A stretch of DNA of 64,000 nucleotides from Plutella xylostella (taxonomy: Eukaryota; Arthropoda; Insecta; Lepidoptera; Plutellidae): NCBI RefSeq assembly GCF_932276165.1, contig NC_063995.1, positions 12,090,001 through 12,154,000 on the forward strand. The letters run 5' to 3'. How positions within the stretch are numbered: position 1 is the first letter of the stretch; every line of letters starts with the position of its first letter. Of the stretch, positions 59,901-64,000 are shown one piece after another. The translations under genes and the position numbers were made by a program. The notes under the pieces were generated by a model, which saw only the letters and a program-made list of their open reading frames with translations, did not search any database and was not told the DNA's origin.

Positions 59901-61208
59901 GCGACCTGGCGGTCAGAGGTCAGCGCGCGGACTGGCGCGGCCGCCCGGGGCTTATCGCGCGCCGTGAGCCGTGAGTAATCGCCCGCCGATACCTATTGCG
60001 ATGCTACTGGACTAACGCACTTCTACTAACCAACACCAGGAACTTTTGAAGAAAAATCTATACTCAGTAATAAAGTTGGAAGAGATAGAAGAAACACTCT
60101 AAAACCTCAGTTCGTCAAATACACTCTTCTGTTGATAGTTAATCAATGCTAATGTGAGCATGAATGTATGTTTTGTACTCTTCTAAGCAACATACCACAA
60201 CAACTACCTATAGAAGAAGGCAACTTTTTAAATCTCACATTTGAAATATCAGTAAAGTTTTTGGGAAAGGATCGTATCTTGTAAACTAAGTTAATATTAG
60301 TGTATCTTTTTATGGAACTCCAAGTCTAAATTAAAAAATGTTTGTAAAATTATTAGTAAGTGACTGTATGTTTCCCAAATACAATCAAATAAATTCTTTA
60401 AAAAAAAACAGTGTAATGTTGTCAGTGCTGACTGACCTACAAAAAGGAGGAAATCTAAACTATTGGATATTTTATTTGTTATTTATCCTGCTATTACCAT
60501 TACGATTCGGGGAATGAGTTACGAATAAATGACAAACAATGAATGATTTGTTCTGGTTATGTACAAGAACACTCGACGTCGGCCCCGGGACTAGCCGTCG
60601 ATGACTAGACCATGGACACAACCACTGAGCACGAACCCGGTGAGTAATGAGCTTCCAGCAATTAGAACATGGAGATAAAATGGTGTCATCACGGCAGTCA
60701 TTAATAGATATTCGATATGATGAAATTATTGATGACTGAGTGACTTAATGATCATTGCGCGAATTTTCTATGGTAAATTTATTAGAAATTATTACAAGGA
60801 AAGCGACTCTTACTCTCTCTCAGAGGGACCGGGGAAGAAAGAAAAGTCGTGACTGAGAGGAATGGCGGGAACAAAGAAGATTAAGGAAGGAAATTTCTGC
60901 CATTCTTCCTACTATACTAGCATACTACCAGAAGTGAAGAGTTTAGTTTCAGCAGCTCCAGGGATGGTCCAGGCGGCATATTCATAAATACATAAAATAA
61001 CTGTACAAAGTATGTCGGTACCTCCATAGGTCTGTGGGTAGGCGTCGTGGTGCGAGGCGTGGTGGTGCCACACGTTCTGGTGCGGGAAGTGCGCGTACTG
61101 CTGCAGCCGCGGCGCGCCGTAGCCCAGGTACCCGCCCTCCGCGCACTCCTCGTACCCCGCACCCCCCGCGCCGCCCCCGCCCCCAGCACCCCCGCCGCTG
61201 TTGAACAT
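53995..61208 (-). CDS. pnr: two-finger GATA transcription factor, pannier
   Basis: A nuclear zinc-finger activator binding WGATAR; in flies pannier patterns dorsal ectoderm, heart and thorax. The exons are 61022-61208, 59264-59401, 58182-58351, 56437-56570, 55932-56068, 55560-55765 and 53995-54090. The phases agree, giving 1068 nt (355 aa). N finger: C121-x2-C124-x17-C142-x2-C145. C finger: C175-x2-C178-x17-C196-x2-C199, followed by the basic TRKRKPKK. The NRPLVKPSKRL linker and the CCTNCGSRNTTLWRRNNEGE core fit pannier better than serpent. The last exon's HQRNVTAHAKLMAST resembles the C-terminus I remember for fly Pannier. An in-frame TGA 33 bp upstream fixes the ATG. A 5'-UTR acceptor lies at 61253. 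It is much shorter than fly Pannier and lacks the glutamine runs. GATAe remains a weaker alternative. Confidence 0.85.
54532..55096 (-). pseudogene. DDE transposase remnant with an intron and acidic tail, inside a pannier intron
   Basis: The first part (55096 to 54777) encodes HRLPPYHPELNPIELMWGYV, the last catalytic-domain block of IS630/mariner-like DDE_3 endonucleases, with the NPIE motif. After an in-frame TAA (about 54826) the sequence remains coding-like (DEYYKSDRVFDDVLD) to a GTATGT donor. A second exon at 54532-54640 (acceptor gtcttag) continues in phase with FIIEVNENDDEDEDDDDEQV and a stop. The 5' two thirds of the gene are missing. It is inserted on the same strand as pannier between its last two exons. 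Confidence 0.65.
55097..55559. other. pannier intron, remainder
   Basis: No gene recognised. Read-through of the preceding exon past the donor at 55559 would add only VPTYHYHLQ before a TAA at 55532-55530, a possible alternative C-terminus if the last intron is retained. Confidence 0.35.
56571..58044. other. pannier intron between the alternative exon and the C-finger exon
   Basis: No coding exon seen. It holds two copies of a 'cgacgaaccaacgaacga'-like stretch (about 56630 and, inverted, at about 56820), a CCGCC-rich patch at 57418-57485 and the WGATAA cluster at 57834-57886. Confidence 0.35.
57834..57886. promoter_or_regulatory. cluster of four WGATAA sites in a pannier intron
   Basis: TGATAA (57834), AGATAA (57841), TGATAA (57858) and AGATAA (57881) fall within 53 bp, all in the same orientation. 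A further site on the other strand (TTATCT) lies at 57509-57514. This is the binding consensus of the gene's own product, suggesting a GATA-responsive element. Confidence 0.4.
58045..58142 (-). CDS. pnr: non-finger exon alternative to the N-finger exon of pannier
   Basis: The 98-nt exon has a good acceptor (tgtgtgcag|GT) and donor (AAG|GTGAGT). It enters in phase 1 and leaves in phase 0, the same as the N-finger exon, and encodes ADLLTRFYKEGSVQRWMSVE then GMARGMKK. Reading through both exons in series fails, because the second would be entered out of phase, and the 39-bp gap is too short for a normal intron. Exchange with the N-finger exon gives a 331-residue one-finger isoform. N-finger skipping isoforms are known for fly serpent, and several splice forms for silkworm GATA-beta. 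Confidence 0.7.
58182..58351 (-). CDS. pnr: pannier N-terminal GATA finger exon
   Basis: The 170-nt exon enters in phase 1 and leaves in phase 0. It encodes the whole N finger (RECVNCGAANTPLWRRD, then HYLCNACGLYHKINGVNRP). This finger in GATA factors stabilises binding to paired sites and contacts FOG-type cofactors. It is followed after only 39 bp by the non-finger exon at 58045-58142. Confidence 0.88.
58352..59263. other. pannier intron upstream of the N-finger exon
   Basis: AT-rich with a GC-rich patch at 58670-58715. No exon or repeat recognised. Confidence 0.35.
59764..59830 (-). CDS. pnr: alternative first coding exon of pannier
   Basis: The minus strand opens MFSLQQVEQLPRAWLHGLTA and ends in phase 1 at a donor (GCAG|GTATGT). 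This is exactly the exit phase of the distal first exon, so both can join exon 59264-59401. It contains its own ATG, and no acceptor-defined reading phase upstream is compatible with the distal exon. The result would be a 315-residue protein without the Gly/His-rich N-terminus. A GC-rich stretch at 59930-59960 upstream is a plausible second promoter. Confidence 0.65.
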
Positions 61209-61252
61209 GCTGCCGCTGCGGCTACCAGCTCCGCATGCTCAGAGCCAACAAG

Positions 61253-64000
61253 CTGCAACAACACACAAATTAATAAGTTAGGTACATTTGGATCAGTCTG
61301 TCTGGTATGGAATGAAAGAAAATGTGAATCAGTCATGGTTGCTCTTACTGAAACTACTCTGAGACTGCTAACCGACTTTAAAACAATATCCCTCGCACAA
61401 CTGATCGTCGTTACGTGTTCGTATTTTTAGTTCGGTAACAGAAGTGCCACTTGACTTTGTATCATGTGTAGTCGGTAGGTCAAGTTCGAAGATCTGTTCT
61501 GTATGAGATAAAAATAAACAAATGAGTGTGAAACTGGAGTGAGCCGCGGTCAGTGAGCGAGCACCTGCAGCGCTGACGCAGGATCAGCAACAACGAAACG
61601 ACCAGCCTAGACCTTATCGCTATCTTCATAAGTGTCAGAATGGCTCATCACGTGTGAGTAGGTAGAACTGTGCTGACGGTATCAACGCGCTATCGCCGAC
61701 TGATATGACACGTTCATACCCACTGATACACTAACGGACTTGCCTCACATATTCACGTTACTAAGTTATAATCACATCATATAATACATAGTCGTATCAA
61801 AAAAAAACATGTTTCGCAAAATCATTATAACTTATTTTGTTAATAATGCTGTTATCAGTTTTAAATTATTTTATTATTTTCCTTATCATTTATGCGTGCA
61901 ATATTGGATTGTAACAAATATAATACATAAGTATAGCAATAAAAGTGCGTAAGTGCATCGATACTGCGGTTGTGGACAAATGCCTTTATCAGCTCCGCGG
62001 CCCATTACATTACTTCATCGTACACTTGTTATTTTATAGTATTTTGTTGTATAATACCTTACACCTAATGCAGGCGAGTTAGATTCTGACTGTGTCACTA
62101 ACAACGGCGGACCGGACATGAAATCGCAACAATTCACATTTTACACAATACATAGGTACGTTGTAATGTATAAATAAATATTTCATAAAACGTTAATAAG
62201 TAATGTCATTTTGATATGAATTATCGCAAGTACTTAAAGTATTTTTATCATCGACTGAATACGACTTAGATTTTTCTTATGAAAGAACATTTTTTTTCCT
62301 GGAATACGAAAGCTAATTAGAATTTTCTTATCTCTATAATAAATTTATAAATACGATAAATTAAAACAATTACCCATTCAGAATTCTCAAAAAATATGTT
62401 TGTTATATACACCTCAATGATAAAATAATTGTGCTGAAACTGTTTATAGGTATAAATGATTGAAGCTTTTTATGTAAAGAAAATAACATCTGTACGGCTC
62501 GTGTTTCGATCTGTTTTAAAGTGATAATTGCAGTGGCTGCATCGCTCGTAAACCGCGGTGACGGATGAGCCGAGACGCGGCGTCGCTTGTAGCTATTAGC
62601 GCAACGAAATTAAAACGTTAAATTTACGACCGAAGTCAAAAAACTAGCGCCATATGTCGCCTAATAGATGTAGACTGCTGCGAAAAAATACAGAGTTCCG
62701 AGCAAACTAACTGCCGCGACGACACGACGCGGGGTGGTGAGAGATGGATAGGAAGACGCATTTCTAATTCCGCAATTCGTAGTACTTACATATTTGGCAC
62801 TAGGCCTTGGGAGGTAAAGTTGGTTGTCTTTGTAATGGGCTCTGCACAGGGAGGATGGCAAAATGTATTAATCTAGGACCTGGGATAACATTGTAGCAGA
62901 TAAGACGGCAAATTTTATTAAATGTAGGTATTTCTGGCTTCTGTCCATGCGGCATGATTTCGTAGAAACTGAAAAATAATTCCAAGGGCAAGGGTTTCGA
63001 GCTTTTTGTACGCAAGGACCGAAAAACCATTAGAATCGTATGTCTTATAGTTTCAGGCTTGATAACTATTCTTAATAATTCAAATCATTTTTAGTTATTT
63101 TATTTCAAATCATATGTATTTATAATGATATTCATTAGGTGTTCGTCGGAGTCCTATTGCAGTGCTAGAGTCAGCAGGGGTAGAGCAGAGCGCACGTGAC
63201 GCTACGGAACTGAACTCATTACGGAGCGGAATGTAGCACATTCCTGCAACACGAGCCCGACACTGCCGACACCATCCTGATTTATATTCACACTTATTAA
63301 CGCGGTTTCATTCCTTACACTATATTTGAGATAACCCTTGTACGCAATCATTAATACTTATAAGTACTTAACATTCAGAAGAAAATACAGCTACAGTGTA
63401 GTATCCAAATCAAACAATCGTAAGTTTTTGATTTCCTGTTGCATGAACTCCTCTCTACTTTTCCTATATAACTTTTACAGGAATAGCTTAAACCGCTATA
63501 TACGAGTACAATGTTTATTAACCTTATAGAGAGCGGAAACACAAGAATCGACTCGATTTGAAATTGTACAAGTTATAGGTACGTATTGTGATAGCGACGG
63601 CGATAGCGCGGTCACGACGCTCCGCGGACGCACACGAACTGACCATTCCACAATATCTCATTATTAAAACCTACATACACTATTAAATACAAAATTCAAG
63701 CCCCAAACTATGGACTAGCCACTAAAGTTCCAGAATAGCTAGAATTTCAGAGTATCTAAATAGGACTTTCACATAGGTAAAATATAATAAAATTACCTTT
63801 AATCTCGATATTTTATTCTGTAAGTAAAGCTTGGAGCTGTAAAAGCGGTAACCGGAGCAAAAGGAACTCAATGCAAATTTCTTTAAGAGTGATATTGGCG
63901 AAGATAAGGCGGCTGTCTGATTTACGCGGTGCATTAGCGGGCGCGCGCTGCTCCGAGATTTATGACCGAAGCTGAAAAATTATGTTTCGCGACCCCCGCC
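61253..64000. other. pannier 5' region
   Basis: An acceptor at 61253 shows that at least one non-coding first exon lies upstream. GC-richer patches at 61545-61600, 62540-62590, 62700-62740, 63180-63230 and 63590-63640 are candidate 5'-UTR exons or promoters. AGATAA sites occur (for example near 62897 and 63902). No protein gene is recognised here. Confidence 0.4.

Noticed and set aside
53995..61208. Assignment of the GATA factor to serpent, because of the finger-skipping arrangement
   Set aside because: The VKPSKRL linker, the CCTNCGSRNTTLWRRNNEGE core and the HAKLMAST end fit pannier better from memory; an orthology tree would decide.

Overview
The window looks like a lepidopteran (moth or butterfly) nuclear genome. 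It is AT-rich, with short GC-rich exons separated by introns and a dense load of repeats typical of Lepidoptera: tRNA-derived SINEs, MITEs, a BEL/Pao retrotransposon, and the abundant repeat whose ends read 'agggttccgtagcc' and 'gcgagtcgggctcgcgcac'. There are no bacterial features. I assembled four host genes by hand from splice sites and phase, and all four close in frame.

Layout. (1) 3343-20600, minus strand: a five-repeat transmembrane cadherin, best matched from memory to insect Cad86C. It has 15 coding exons (836 aa), plus one candidate in-frame extra exon. (2) 25797-45784, plus strand: a ZAD-type zinc-finger transcription factor with eight C2H2 fingers (10 exons, 568 aa). (3) 49601-52780, plus strand: a GNAT polyamine/thialysine (SSAT-like) acetyltransferase (5 exons, 193 aa). 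It has an additional stop-containing exon. (4) 53995-61208, minus strand: a two-finger GATA factor, identified as pannier (7 exons, 355 aa). It has an alternative first exon and an exon pair around the N-terminal finger that looks mutually exclusive. The cadherin and the zinc-finger gene are divergent; the acetyltransferase and pannier are convergent. The four proteins do not form a pathway I can recognise.

The 15-kb intron between zinc fingers 4 and 5 holds a nested pile of mobile DNA. A roughly 1.7-kb palindromic foldback element (28016-42737) was split by a 560-bp lepidopteran repeat, by an LTR element with 385-bp LTRs (29591-35768) and by a BEL/Pao element with 310-bp LTRs (36364-42620). 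One LTR of the first LTR element carries a hAT-type non-autonomous insertion with 96-bp tandem repeats. Elsewhere I find a MULE remnant with a SWIM finger and 9-bp target duplications, a PIF/Harbinger-like element carrying a MADF remnant, a DDE transposase remnant with its own intron inside pannier, and about a dozen small palindromic MITEs.

The most interesting biology is in splicing architecture: the pannier N-finger exon and a non-finger exon of the same phases only 39 bp apart, and the stop-containing exon in the acetyltransferase.
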